A stretch of 18,623 nt of DNA. Origin: Candidatus Microgenomates bacterium (GTDB taxonomy: Bacteria > Patescibacteriota > Microgenomatia > Levybacterales > JACOYD01). Numbering within the stretch: position 1 is the stretch's first letter; every line of letters begins with the position of its first letter. The position numbers and the translations under genes are program-made. The notes beneath the pieces were generated by a model. It saw only the letters and a program-made list of their open reading frames with translations, had not been told where the DNA came from and searched no databases. Location: contig JACOYD010000047.1 in the NCBI GenBank assembly GCA_016182055.1, positions 1-18,623 on the forward strand, read 5' to 3'. This document shows, piece by piece, positions 7,929 through 15,040 of this stretch.

Positions 7929-8173
7929 GGTGCTCCTGTCGGTTTGCCAGACGGTGAACCGGTCGGTGAAGATTCAAGCGGTAAAACTATCTGGCGCTGC
8001 TTTATTTTCTGGATGAGGTTTTTATCAAAATTTGGCACGACGGGAGAAAGTTTTTCTTCTACATCTTGTGGTACTGTCGTGTCAATGGAAGCATGATACA
8101 CGTCAAACACAATCCATCCTATGGCGGTAATCAGAGTCAATATTGATAAAATAAGCGTATCCCGTCTGCCCAT
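7925..8173 (-). CDS. Small single-pass membrane protein of the pilus cluster
   Basis: 82 residues: one membrane helix at about 6-26 (LILSILTLITAIGWIVFDVY), then a hydrophilic segment with KNLIQKIKQRQ and a Ser/Gly/Pro-rich end. It starts two bases after the pilO stop region (one-base gap) and its TGA overlaps the next ATG, so it belongs to the same transcript. In classical type IV pilus operons a PilP-type protein sits after PilO. This protein takes that place but is too short and has no recognisable PilP domain. No function is assigned. Confidence 0.78.
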   Translation of the reverse strand: MGRRDTLILSILTLITAIGWIVFDVYHASIDTTVPQDVEEKLSPVVPNFDKNLIQKIKQRQIVLPLESSPTGSPSGKPTGAP

Positions 8174-8174
8174 C

Positions 8175-8792
8175 TTATTTTCCTTTTCCCTTCCAAAGAA
8201 TATAGGCTTTGCCTTGTATGGTCATGGTAAGCAAATCACCTTCGGTCTTGGCGATATTTAAAGAGTCAATACTGACAATTCTGTCCATTTGGGAAATAAC
8301 ATTAACAAAATTAACAATATTGTCGTAAGAGGCCTTGCCGCTAAGAGCAAACCCCAAAATACCGGCCGATGAAGAAGCCTCAATCGGCTCCCTAAGTTCA
8401 ATTTGAGAAAACTGCAAAATTGTCACGTCAATGGAATTATTTTTAAGAGTACTGTTTAATTTTTCCAAAAGAGATGCTGTCTGGGGCTTATCCGGCAGGG
8501 CGGTAAGTACCGCATCTATATCGGGGCGGACATTTTCGTATGCGACCTCTGCTGTCCTAAGCTGCGTCATCTTGTCATTAAGCCTCGTGAGAACCGACTT
8601 TTGATCTTCAATTTGCTTTTTCAGCTGGGCTATGGTGGCCAAGGTAGGTTTGATGGCAAAAATACCAAAAAAGGCGATGGTAAAAAACGACAGCGTCAAC
8701 ATGGTATATGCCGCCACTTTGGGTTTTTCGAAAAGCGGAATAATTGTTCTATAGTAATAGCGAAGCCGCGGATAAAATATAGGAACTGCCAT
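8175..8792 (-). CDS. pilO: PilO-like type IV pilus inner-membrane protein
   Basis: 205 residues, the usual size for PilO. It has a cytoplasmic start, one helix at about 27-47, a predicted coiled coil at about 50-85 (LKKQIEDQKSVLTRLNDKM), then a two-layer ferredoxin-like domain ending in SYDNIVNFVNVISQMDRIVS and a strand-rich C-terminus (LTMTIQGKAYI). PilO pairs with PilN in the inner-membrane alignment complex of type IV pili and type II secretion. It follows pilN by two bases, which supports the assignment. No PilM, PilQ, PilB or pilin gene is in the window. Confidence 0.86.
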   Translation of the reverse strand: MAVPIFYPRLRYYYRTIIPLFEKPKVAAYTMLTLSFFTIAFFGIFAIKPTLATIAQLKKQIEDQKSVLTRLNDKMTQLRTAEVAYENVRPDIDAVLTALPDKPQTASLLEKLNSTLKNNSIDVTILQFSQIELREPIEASSSAGILGFALSGKASYDNIVNFVNVISQMDRIVSIDSLNIAKTEGDLLTMTIQGKAYILWKGKGK

Positions 8793-8794
8793 AT

Positions 8795-9355
8795 TTAAAT
8801 TCCCCCCTCTTTTGCAATAGCTGAAATAGTAAAACTAAGTCCGCTTTCTCCTTCTTTACTACTTTCAATTTTCTCTAAAAGTACCGAATCTTTTTTGAAA
8901 TAATTTGAGTCGGTAAAGGCAGTAACAAAGGCGGAAATGGCCACTGTTTCCCTGGCCGTGCCAATAATAGTAATTTTATCTCCTTCAATATTTATTCTGG
9001 TGAATACTACTTCTGCAGGCGTAAGTAAGGCAATTTTTGACAAAATAAAAAGGCCTGACTGCGGCTGTTCATTTATCTTTTTAATCTGTGAGAGCCGAAT
9101 CTGCAAAGCGCCAACGCGATCCTCTGTGGCTTTTTGAGAAGACACTATTTTTAAGCCTTCTTTTACCTGATCATGAAGATCAATTAAGTCGCGGTCGAGT
9201 TTGAAGCGGGAAAGAAAGGCAATCAGCACGATAATTTCGGTGCCTATGATAATGTAGCGGCCAAAAGTCAAACTCCAATTAAGGAATTTCTCGCCGAAAC
9301 CAATTTCTTTCCTGGGCAGTAAATTAACAGAAATTAAACCCGGCTTTTTGGGCAT
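8795..9355 (-). CDS. pilN: PilN-like type IV pilus assembly protein
   Basis: 186 residues. The cytoplasmic N-terminus contains ISVNLLPRKE at 8-17; INLLP-type motifs are the PilM-binding signature of PilN. One helix (about 32-50) is followed by a coiled-coil stretch and a ferredoxin-like domain (VVFTRINIEGDKITIIGTA). PilN links cytoplasmic PilM to PilO. Here it heads the - strand block and is preceded by a recognisable promoter only 11 bases from the ATG. PilM is not adjacent: the next gene upstream is rpsT. Confidence 0.87.
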   Translation of the reverse strand: MPKKPGLISVNLLPRKEIGFGEKFLNWSLTFGRYIIIGTEIIVLIAFLSRFKLDRDLIDLHDQVKEGLKIVSSQKATEDRVGALQIRLSQIKKINEQPQSGLFILSKIALLTPAEVVFTRINIEGDKITIIGTARETVAISAFVTAFTDSNYFKKDSVLLEKIESSKEGESGLSFTISAIAKEGGI

Positions 9356-9366
9356 GGTTAATCTTA

Positions 9367-9395
9367 AGTGTAGTGATTTTTTGCGGGTTTGTAAA
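9367..9395 (-). promoter_or_regulatory. Sigma-70-like promoter of the pilN block, very short leader
   Basis: On the - strand TTTACA (9390-9395) is separated by 17 bases from TACACT (9367-9372). Only 11 bases separate the -10 box from the pilN ATG, so the transcript would have a leader of about four or five bases, practically leaderless. No Shine-Dalgarno sequence is visible, in keeping with this. Confidence 0.6.
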
Positions 9396-9405
9396 GAGAG
9401 GAAGT

Positions 9406-9708
9406 TTAAGTTTTAATACTCTTCTTTCGTTTTACCGGCCTTTTTGCGGGAGCTGGTTTGGAGGGACTTTTAACAGGTTTTGCCAGTTTTGATAAAGCTG
9501 ACTTTAACCTGGCCGCCTTGTTTTTATGTATCAGGTGGGTTTTGGCCGCCTTGTCAATGGCGCTTTGAGCTTTTTTAACTGCCTCCGCCGTTTTACTCTT
9601 CTTGGCTTTTTTGATAAGTTCTTTTAAGTTTTCTTTTTTAGCCCGGTTTATTTTGGTGCGCTTTCGGTCTTGACGCAGTTTTTTAATGGCGCTTTTAATT
9701 ATCGGCAT
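9406..9708 (-). CDS. rpsT: Small ribosomal subunit protein bS20
   Basis: 100 residues from the ATG at 9706-9708. The sequence MPIIKSAIKKLRQDRKRTKI is the typical bS20 start, followed by two helices rich in Lys/Ala and LIHKNKAARLKSALSKLAK, the conserved end. A Lys/Pro/Ala-rich extension follows (about residues 79-100). bS20 binds 16S rRNA in the 30S body. A longer frame begins at 9771, but the 21 extra residues do not match the family and would overlap the murJ start, so the shorter start is preferred. No Shine-Dalgarno is seen (CCCCCT precedes the ATG). It is transcribed divergently from murJ across 62 bases. Confidence 0.92.
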   Translation of the reverse strand: MPIIKSAIKKLRQDRKRTKINRAKKENLKELIKKAKKSKTAEAVKKAQSAIDKAAKTHLIHKNKAARLKSALSKLAKPVKSPSKPAPAKRPVKRKKSIKT

Positions 9709-9753
9709 AGGGGGCAATTTTAACATACTCTGGTTTTTTGCGCAATGGCTTGA

Positions 9754-9759
9754 TATACT
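9754..9759 (+). promoter_or_regulatory. Possible -10 box of murJ-lepA
   Basis: TATACT lies 11 bases upstream of the murJ ATG within the 62-base divergent gap. I see no good -35 hexamer at 16-18 bases. The spacing again implies a very short leader, as for pilN. This is a weak call. Confidence 0.35.
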
Positions 9760-9770
9760 TAAATACACCA

Positions 9771-11390
9771 ATGAAAAAAGTTTTGCGAAATGGTCTTCTT
9801 TTTTTGGACTTGCCCCAAGGTGACATTCTCTCTGCCGGTTTTGTCATCATGTTTCTTGCCATGCTGTCGGGAGTTTTTGGTTTAATTCGCGACCGACTTT
9901 TGGCGGCTAATTTTACTCCCGATTTGGTGGGCATTTACTTTGCCTCTTTTGTAATTCCCGATAACATCTTTCAAGTCTTCATCTTATCGGCGGTGGGAGT
10001 GGCTTTTATACCTGTTTTTAGCAAATACCAAAAACAGCATGAAGAATGGAGACTGGCCCGCTCGGTCCTTAATGCTTCTTTGCTTTTCTTTCTAATCATT
10101 ACGGTTATTATCATCGTTTTGACCAAACCGCTATCTTTTCTGATAGTTCCCGGGCTCTATAAAGAAAATGCGCAACATATTGATTTGCTGGTTAATTTAA
10201 CCCGCATAATTTTGCTGGCCCAGCCTTTTTTTGTACTGTCATATTTTTGTACGGGGGTCTTGCAGTCTTATCAGCGTTTTCTGGTGCCGGCCTCCGCTTC
10301 GCTTTTTTACAACATCGGCATTATCTTAGGGATTTTATTTTTGGCGCCGGTCTTTGGCATGTATGGAGTAGCTCTGGGCATTATTCTGGGAGCGTTTTTG
10401 CATTTTGCTATTCAGGTAGTCTTTGTCTGGCGACTGGGGTTTTCCTATAATTTTGATTTCCGTGTTTTTCATCCAGGGGTTTTAGAAATTGTCAGACTGA
10501 TGATACCCCGCTCCATCTCCATTGCCATTGAGCGGGCTAAACTGACAGTTGATACGATTCTGGCCTCTGTTATTTCCCTTTCCAGCATTACCTATCTTAA
10601 TTTTGCTCTGCATGTGGCAGTTTTCCCCGTTTCGTTGGTGGCAGCCAGCGTGGCCCAGGCGGCTTTTCCATTTTTTGCCCAGGCCCGCGCCCGAGGCGAT
10701 ATGGAAGAGTTTAAAAAACATCTAAGGCTCTCTCTTATTCACATTATCTTTTTGTTGGCTCCTGCCAGCGTGCTCCTGGTTATTTTTCATACTCCAATTG
10801 TCCGGTTGGTTTTCGGCGCTCCTCTTTTTTCCTGGACGGCCACCGTTCTCACCGCCCAAACGCTGGCCATACTTTCTTTAGGTCTTATTGCCCAGGGATT
10901 AAGCAATATTCTAGCTCGGGGTTTTTATGCTCTGTTTGATACCAAAACACCTCTTATTATGACTGTTATTTCTATCACCACCACCATCGCCTTGAGTCTT
11001 TTTTTTGTTTTATACTTAAAACTCGACGTACGGGCTCTGGCCGTATCCACCACCGTTGGTTCTTTTATAAACGCCATGGTGCTTTTTATACTGCTTAACA
11101 GGAAAATTGGCTCGTTTCTGGATGCCCGCTTTATGGGTTCACTGATAAAAATTTTTTTTATGTCCGCTCTTCTGGCTGTTGTTTCTTACGCTATGCTTAA
11201 ACTGCTAGAGCAGTATTTCAATACCAGCTTTACCCTGACGCTTTTATTATTTACTGTCCTGGTTGCTTTGATAAGCAGTGCTTTTTATCTCTTGCTGTCT
11301 TTTCTGTTTAATCTTTCGGAATATAAAGAGCTTTTCTTACTCTTCCAAAAAGCAGGCGCCATCCATAAAAGGCTGACTAGGGAGAACTAG
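9771..11390 (+). CDS. murJ: MurJ-like lipid II flippase
   Basis: 539 residues from ATG 9771. A frame extension begins at a TTG at 9738, but the ATG fits the family and the promoter better. MurJ/MVF signatures are present: SGVFGLIRDRLLAANF at about 33-48, then IPDNIFQVFILSAVGVAFIPVFSKY, and IPRSISIAIERAKLTVDTIL near 245. I count about 14 hydrophobic helices, the MurJ fold of the MOP exporter superfamily. MurJ flips lipid II outward for peptidoglycan synthesis. lepA begins four bases after its stop, so the two are co-transcribed. A teichoic or polysaccharide flippase of the same superfamily is the alternative but less likely. Confidence 0.9.
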   Translation: MKKVLRNGLLFLDLPQGDILSAGFVIMFLAMLSGVFGLIRDRLLAANFTPDLVGIYFASFVIPDNIFQVFILSAVGVAFIPVFSKYQKQHEEWRLARSVLNASLLFFLIITVIIIVLTKPLSFLIVPGLYKENAQHIDLLVNLTRIILLAQPFFVLSYFCTGVLQSYQRFLVPASASLFYNIGIILGILFLAPVFGMYGVALGIILGAFLHFAIQVVFVWRLGFSYNFDFRVFHPGVLEIVRLMIPRSISIAIERAKLTVDTILASVISLSSITYLNFALHVAVFPVSLVAASVAQAAFPFFAQARARGDMEEFKKHLRLSLIHIIFLLAPASVLLVIFHTPIVRLVFGAPLFSWTATVLTAQTLAILSLGLIAQGLSNILARGFYALFDTKTPLIMTVISITTTIALSLFFVLYLKLDVRALAVSTTVGSFINAMVLFILLNRKIGSFLDARFMGSLIKIFFMSALLAVVSYAMLKLLEQYFNTSFTLTLLLFTVLVALISSAFYLLLSFLFNLSEYKELFLLFQKAGAIHKRLTREN

Positions 11391-11394
11391 CCTC

Positions 11395-13212
11395 ATGAAT
11401 CAACAAAATATTCGAAATTTTTGTATAATCGCCCACATAGATCACGGTAAATCAACCCTGGCCGACCGGCTTTTGGAAATTACCGGAACAGTTTCCAGGG
11501 AAAACTTAAAACCGCAGCTGTTAGATTCTTTAGCTCTGGAGCGGGAACGGGGCATCACTATTAAACTGGCTCCCGTCCGGATGCAGTACACTTTTAACTT
11601 TGAACTTTATACTTTAAATTTGATAGATACTCCCGGCCACGTGGATTTCTCCTACGAAGTCAGTCGTTCTTTGGCCGCAGTTGAAGGAGCCATTCTTTTA
11701 GTGGATGCCGCGGCCGGAATACAGGCTCAAACTTTAGCCCATGGGCTATCAGCGCTGGCCCAAGGTTTAACCCTCATCCCCGTAATTAATAAAATTGATT
11801 TGCCAAATGTAGATATTGCCAGTGTTAAAAAGCAATTAACAGATACTTTCAGCTTTAAAGAAGAAGAGATTTTATTGGCATCGGCAAAAACAGGACAGGG
11901 AGTTGAAGAAATTTTGCAGGCAGTTATTGAACGGATACCTGCACCAAAAGTTGATGTCCTGCAAACCCTGCGGGCTCTGGTATTCGACTCATTTTTTGAT
12001 TCATTTAAGGGAATTATCGCAGAAGTGAGAGTTGTTGATGGTGAAACTCCCAAAAAAGGAGACCAAATTAAATTTTTGGCGACTGGGGCAGAAGGGCAAG
12101 TGCTGGAGGCTGGCATTTTTACTCCGCAAATGAAACCGGTGGAAAAATTATCGGCCGGAGAAATTGGCTATATTGCCACCGGTATTAAAATTCCTGATCT
12201 GGTTCGAGTTGGCGATACCATATCTACCCCGGGCGCATCGGGGTCAGCTAATTTAGGGATTAAACCCCTTCCCGGATACAAACAGATCAAACCCATGGTG
12301 TTTGTGGGACTGTATCCGATTAATCAGAATGAGTATCAGGATGTCAAGGAAACGCTGCAAAAATTTAGATTAAATGATCCTTCTTTTACTTTTGAACAGG
12401 AGCACTCGCAAGCTTTGGGTTCTGGTTTCAGGTGCGGTTTTTTGGGACTTTTGCATGCGGAGGTAGTACAGGAAAGACTATCCAGAGAATTTAATGTTAA
12501 TCTTTTGGCCACCACGCCTTCGGTGGGGTATTTGTTAAATGACAAGCTGGTTGATAATCCTTCAAAAATTGATCCGGCTGTTATAAAAACCATTAAAGAG
12601 CCCTGGGTGAAATTAAAGATTTTTACACCAAGAACTTATCTGGGCGCGGTGATGGATTTGGCACAGGATAAAAGGGGCAAATTGCAAAATATAGAGCATT
12701 TTGCAAATCAGGCGGAATTATCATACCAGATGCCGATGTCGGAAATGGTGACTGATTTTTATGACAAGTTAAAATCAGTCTCTTCCGGATTTGCCTCGCT
12801 GGACTGGGAGTTTTTGGAGTTTAGGGAGGTGGAAGCAGTAAGAGTGGATATTTTGGTAGCGGGAGAACTGGTAGATGCCCTGTCTACCATTATTGTCAGA
12901 AGCCGCGCTGATAACTTTGGCCGCCGGATGGTGGAGAAATTAAAAGAGGTTTTGCCCCGGCAGAATTTTGCCATAGCTCTTCAGGCGGTGGTGGGAGGAA
13001 AAATTATTGCCAGGGAAACAATCTCTCCTTTTCGTAAAGATGTCACTGCCAAACTTTATGGAGGCGATAGAACCCGCAAAGATAAACTTTTGGAAGCCCA
13101 AAAGAAGGGCAAAAAACGGATGAAAATGGTGGGTCCATCAATAGTTATTCGCACCGAATCGACTGCTCCGTCAAAGCCGCCAAACGAAGCAGTACTGCCA
13201 AGTTTGGTATAA
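11395..13212 (+). CDS. lepA: Elongation factor 4 (LepA), C-terminal tail replaced
   Basis: 605 residues. The GTPase motifs are complete: AHIDHGKS (13-20), RGIT (52-55), DTPGH (78-82) and NKID (132-135). The family's later landmarks follow, such as LNDPSFTFEQEHSQALGSGFRCGFLGLLHAE, a strong EF4 signature, and KKGKKRMKMVG at the end. EF4 is a ribosome-bound translational GTPase. Two oddities. Residues 66-75, normally a KA.DG-type hairpin before LNLIDTPGH, are encoded by a four-unit heptamer array. The usual tail after KKRMK.VG (an IPQEAFLAVL-type end) is missing: the last 25 residues are read from DNA antisense to the LamG domain of the converging glycosidase gene. The tail contains PPNEAVLPSL, which vaguely resembles the lost end but is probably chance. 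Confidence 0.93.
   Translation: MNQQNIRNFCIIAHIDHGKSTLADRLLEITGTVSRENLKPQLLDSLALERERGITIKLAPVRMQYTFNFELYTLNLIDTPGHVDFSYEVSRSLAAVEGAILLVDAAAGIQAQTLAHGLSALAQGLTLIPVINKIDLPNVDIASVKKQLTDTFSFKEEEILLASAKTGQGVEEILQAVIERIPAPKVDVLQTLRALVFDSFFDSFKGIIAEVRVVDGETPKKGDQIKFLATGAEGQVLEAGIFTPQMKPVEKLSAGEIGYIATGIKIPDLVRVGDTISTPGASGSANLGIKPLPGYKQIKPMVFVGLYPINQNEYQDVKETLQKFRLNDPSFTFEQEHSQALGSGFRCGFLGLLHAEVVQERLSREFNVNLLATTPSVGYLLNDKLVDNPSKIDPAVIKTIKEPWVKLKIFTPRTYLGAVMDLAQDKRGKLQNIEHFANQAELSYQMPMSEMVTDFYDKLKSVSSGFASLDWEFLEFREVEAVRVDILVAGELVDALSTIIVRSRADNFGRRMVEKLKEVLPRQNFAIALQAVVGGKIIARETISPFRKDVTAKLYGGDRTRKDKLLEAQKKGKKRMKMVGPSIVIRTESTAPSKPPNEAVLPSLV
11590..11617. repeat. Heptamer array in lepA
   Basis: Four consecutive units: ACTTTTA, ACTTTGA, ACTTTAT and ACTTTAA. 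They code for EF4 residues 66-75, a surface hairpin between two beta strands of the G domain. The total loop length is close to that in other EF4 proteins, so the reading frame and fold should be kept. Confidence 0.85.
13056..13212. other. 157-base convergent overlap of lepA and the GH39 gene
   Basis: The two genes end inside each other. Reading lepA, family-like sequence stops at G580 (base 13134). Reading the GH39 gene, LamG-like sequence stops at D633 (base 13137). Each protein's remaining tail is the antisense of the other's conserved end. The meeting point at about 13134-13137 therefore looks like a joint between two formerly separate sequences, made by deletion of the intergenic DNA and both gene ends, or by assembly. 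Confidence 0.7.
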
Positions 13213-15035
13213 CTATTAAGCGCTCCTTCAACAACTTTACCGTCAACTGTCAGCGAAAGAAGACCGCGGCTGTTATTAAAAATAAGCTCTATTTTATGCC
13301 ACGTGTTTAGTGCTTCTTCCACAGCCGGCAGTGAGACGTTGGAAATAATTCCTTTGTCATCGGCAACAGAAAGTGTAAAAGTTTTGGTAAATCCTTGCAC
13401 TTGTGTTCCAAAGTGAATCAAACTGCCCGAGCCGCTACTTTCCAAAAATGTTTTATCCAAAGCAGAAGCAGAAGGCGTTGCCAATTGCAAAGAAAAGACA
13501 ACTTTGTTAATTTTTGGATCTACTGGCGAAGAAATACTATAGAAAAGCGGCGTGTTGGGCGAAATTTGTGCCGCCTTATCTTGGGGGCTGCCGCTTTCGC
13601 CTGGGCCAAACACTGTCGCCGCAGCGGCTCTAATAATATCCAAAACTATTATGCTATCTGCAACCATATCCACATCAAACCCCCCGCTGCCAAGACTGTC
13701 AACAGTAAAATCAATTGCCGCCTCGTTTCTTGGCTCTCCCCGATCATCAAGAACTGTTTTGGCAACACTATATGCTCCGGGCAATAAATGAGTAAATCGA
13801 ACGGGAGTAAGAAGGGGCGCATTACCTGCCCCGGCGCTGTAATGAGTGAGAATAAGCGTTAAATCAGAGGTATTGTTGCCCGAAGCAATGGCAGAAATAT
13901 TTTCATTTTCACCTGTTACGGAAAACTTGAGAGGTTTAAGTTTATTAAGAAGCTGTAAGGCAAAGTAGCGGGGTTTTTTGATAAACCCGGACTCTTCACC
14001 CGTCAAAATTCCCCATCCGCCGAAATAGGTATCGCCAGTCAGACTCTTTCCGTCTTTTACTTCAAAATAATACAGTTCGTCAACGGCAGAAAGCGAGCGG
14101 GAAACTGTGGCTACAATATGTGAATTGTCAAAAATGGTATCGTGCCAGAGGTGTTTTTCGGGAAATGAACCCCACTCTGATACAATTTTTCGCACATTTT
14201 GAAATTGCGGCTGGTCGGATAGTATTTGCCCAAGAAGTGCTGCATCTTGAGTGATTTTGTTGACATTTGGGTAATAGGCGTGCCAGGAAACAAAATCCAC
14301 CCGCAGATTTTTATTTTGAGCAACGTTAAAAAACGTTTCCATAAAAGTTTTCATAAAAGAAGTAATGCCCGGACCACCTATAAGAAAGGGGTTGGTGTTG
14401 GGAGCCTCGGCCGCCCCCTTAACCGATGCTTCATATAACAGCATATAGTCCGGCGGGCTCCATTTACCAAACAGGTCCGGTTCGTTATAGACCTCGTAGT
14501 AAACACCGCTAATATTTTTGTTGGCTTTTCCGCTGTAGTGTGCCACAGTTTCCATAACTAATTCTTGCCACAAGGCATAGGAAGCGGGACGCTCTGGATT
14601 TGCCGGATCGGCCAAGTCAGGCGGAACGTAAGACAAGCTCAAAAAAGGTTTGGCTCCGGCTTTAATAATGGCATCTACTTCACGGTCTAAAAGAGAAAAG
14701 TCATAAATAAGCTGACCTTTGTCATTTTTGGAAACCACCCGATAGGCATCGAAAATGTGATCCAGGCGAATAGCAAGAGGAGTAAGTTCCTTTATTTCAT
14801 TAACAACGCCTGTAAGCTGGGGAATTGGTACTTCACCGCCTTGGGCCAAATATTGCCAAATGCGGGGGAGAGGAGAAACAGAGGCCATATCAACTGTAAT
14901 AATTGTAGGAGTACTGCTGGCTTTTTTTTGAAAAATCTGGGCTTGCTTTGTCAAATAAAGTGTAAAACCAAGTGAGAACAAAACTACAATCAGTATCAAA
15001 AGCGATACCGCTGTCTTAAACTTTCGAATATCCAT
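13056..15035 (-). CDS. GH39-like membrane-anchored glycosidase with LamG-like domain
   Basis: 659 residues. An N-terminal helix (about 8-29) is followed by QAQIFQKKA, the shared juxtamembrane motif. A (beta/alpha)8-type catalytic domain spans about 45-370. EVYNEPD at 181-187 supplies the predicted acid/base E185, WHAYY sits at 251-255, and IVSEWGS at 284-290 supplies the predicted nucleophile E287. This clan-A layout is typical of GH39 (beta-xylosidase, alpha-L-iduronidase and relatives); the substrate cannot be told. A small beta-sandwich follows at about 375-470, then a LamG/concanavalin-like domain at about 497-633 ending FGGFDGAVDSVRITID. The last 26 residues are antisense lepA sequence. 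The start lies five bases after the cohesin gene's stop, with no clear Shine-Dalgarno. It is the last gene of the dockerin-cohesin operon but carries no dockerin itself. Confidence 0.85.
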   Translation of the reverse strand: MDIRKFKTAVSLLILIVVLFSLGFTLYLTKQAQIFQKKASSTPTIITVDMASVSPLPRIWQYLAQGGEVPIPQLTGVVNEIKELTPLAIRLDHIFDAYRVVSKNDKGQLIYDFSLLDREVDAIIKAGAKPFLSLSYVPPDLADPANPERPASYALWQELVMETVAHYSGKANKNISGVYYEVYNEPDLFGKWSPPDYMLLYEASVKGAAEAPNTNPFLIGGPGITSFMKTFMETFFNVAQNKNLRVDFVSWHAYYPNVNKITQDAALLGQILSDQPQFQNVRKIVSEWGSFPEKHLWHDTIFDNSHIVATVSRSLSAVDELYYFEVKDGKSLTGDTYFGGWGILTGEESGFIKKPRYFALQLLNKLKPLKFSVTGENENISAIASGNNTSDLTLILTHYSAGAGNAPLLTPVRFTHLLPGAYSVAKTVLDDRGEPRNEAAIDFTVDSLGSGGFDVDMVADSIIVLDIIRAAAATVFGPGESGSPQDKAAQISPNTPLFYSISSPVDPKINKVVFSLQLATPSASALDKTFLESSGSGSLIHFGTQVQGFTKTFTLSVADDKGIISNVSLPAVEEALNTWHKIELIFNNSRGLLSLTVDGKVVEGALNSYTKLGSTASFGGFDGAVDSVRITIDGPTIFIRFLPFFWASKSLSLRVLSPP

Positions 15036-15040
15036 TTTAG

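Noticed and set aside
9738..9770. N-terminal extension of MurJ from TTG 9738
   Set aside because: The ATG at 9771 fits family length and follows the -10-like box; the extension would start upstream of the promoter element.
9709..9771. N-terminal extension of bS20 from 9771
   Set aside because: The extra residues do not match bS20, and the extension would overlap the murJ start and its promoter.
13150..13212. The LepA tail PPNEAVLPSL as a genuine IPQEAFLAVL-type EF4 end
   Set aside because: The resemblance is short, is offset by an odd insertion, and the same bases read a convincing LamG end on the other strand; chance is more likely, though an alignment is needed.
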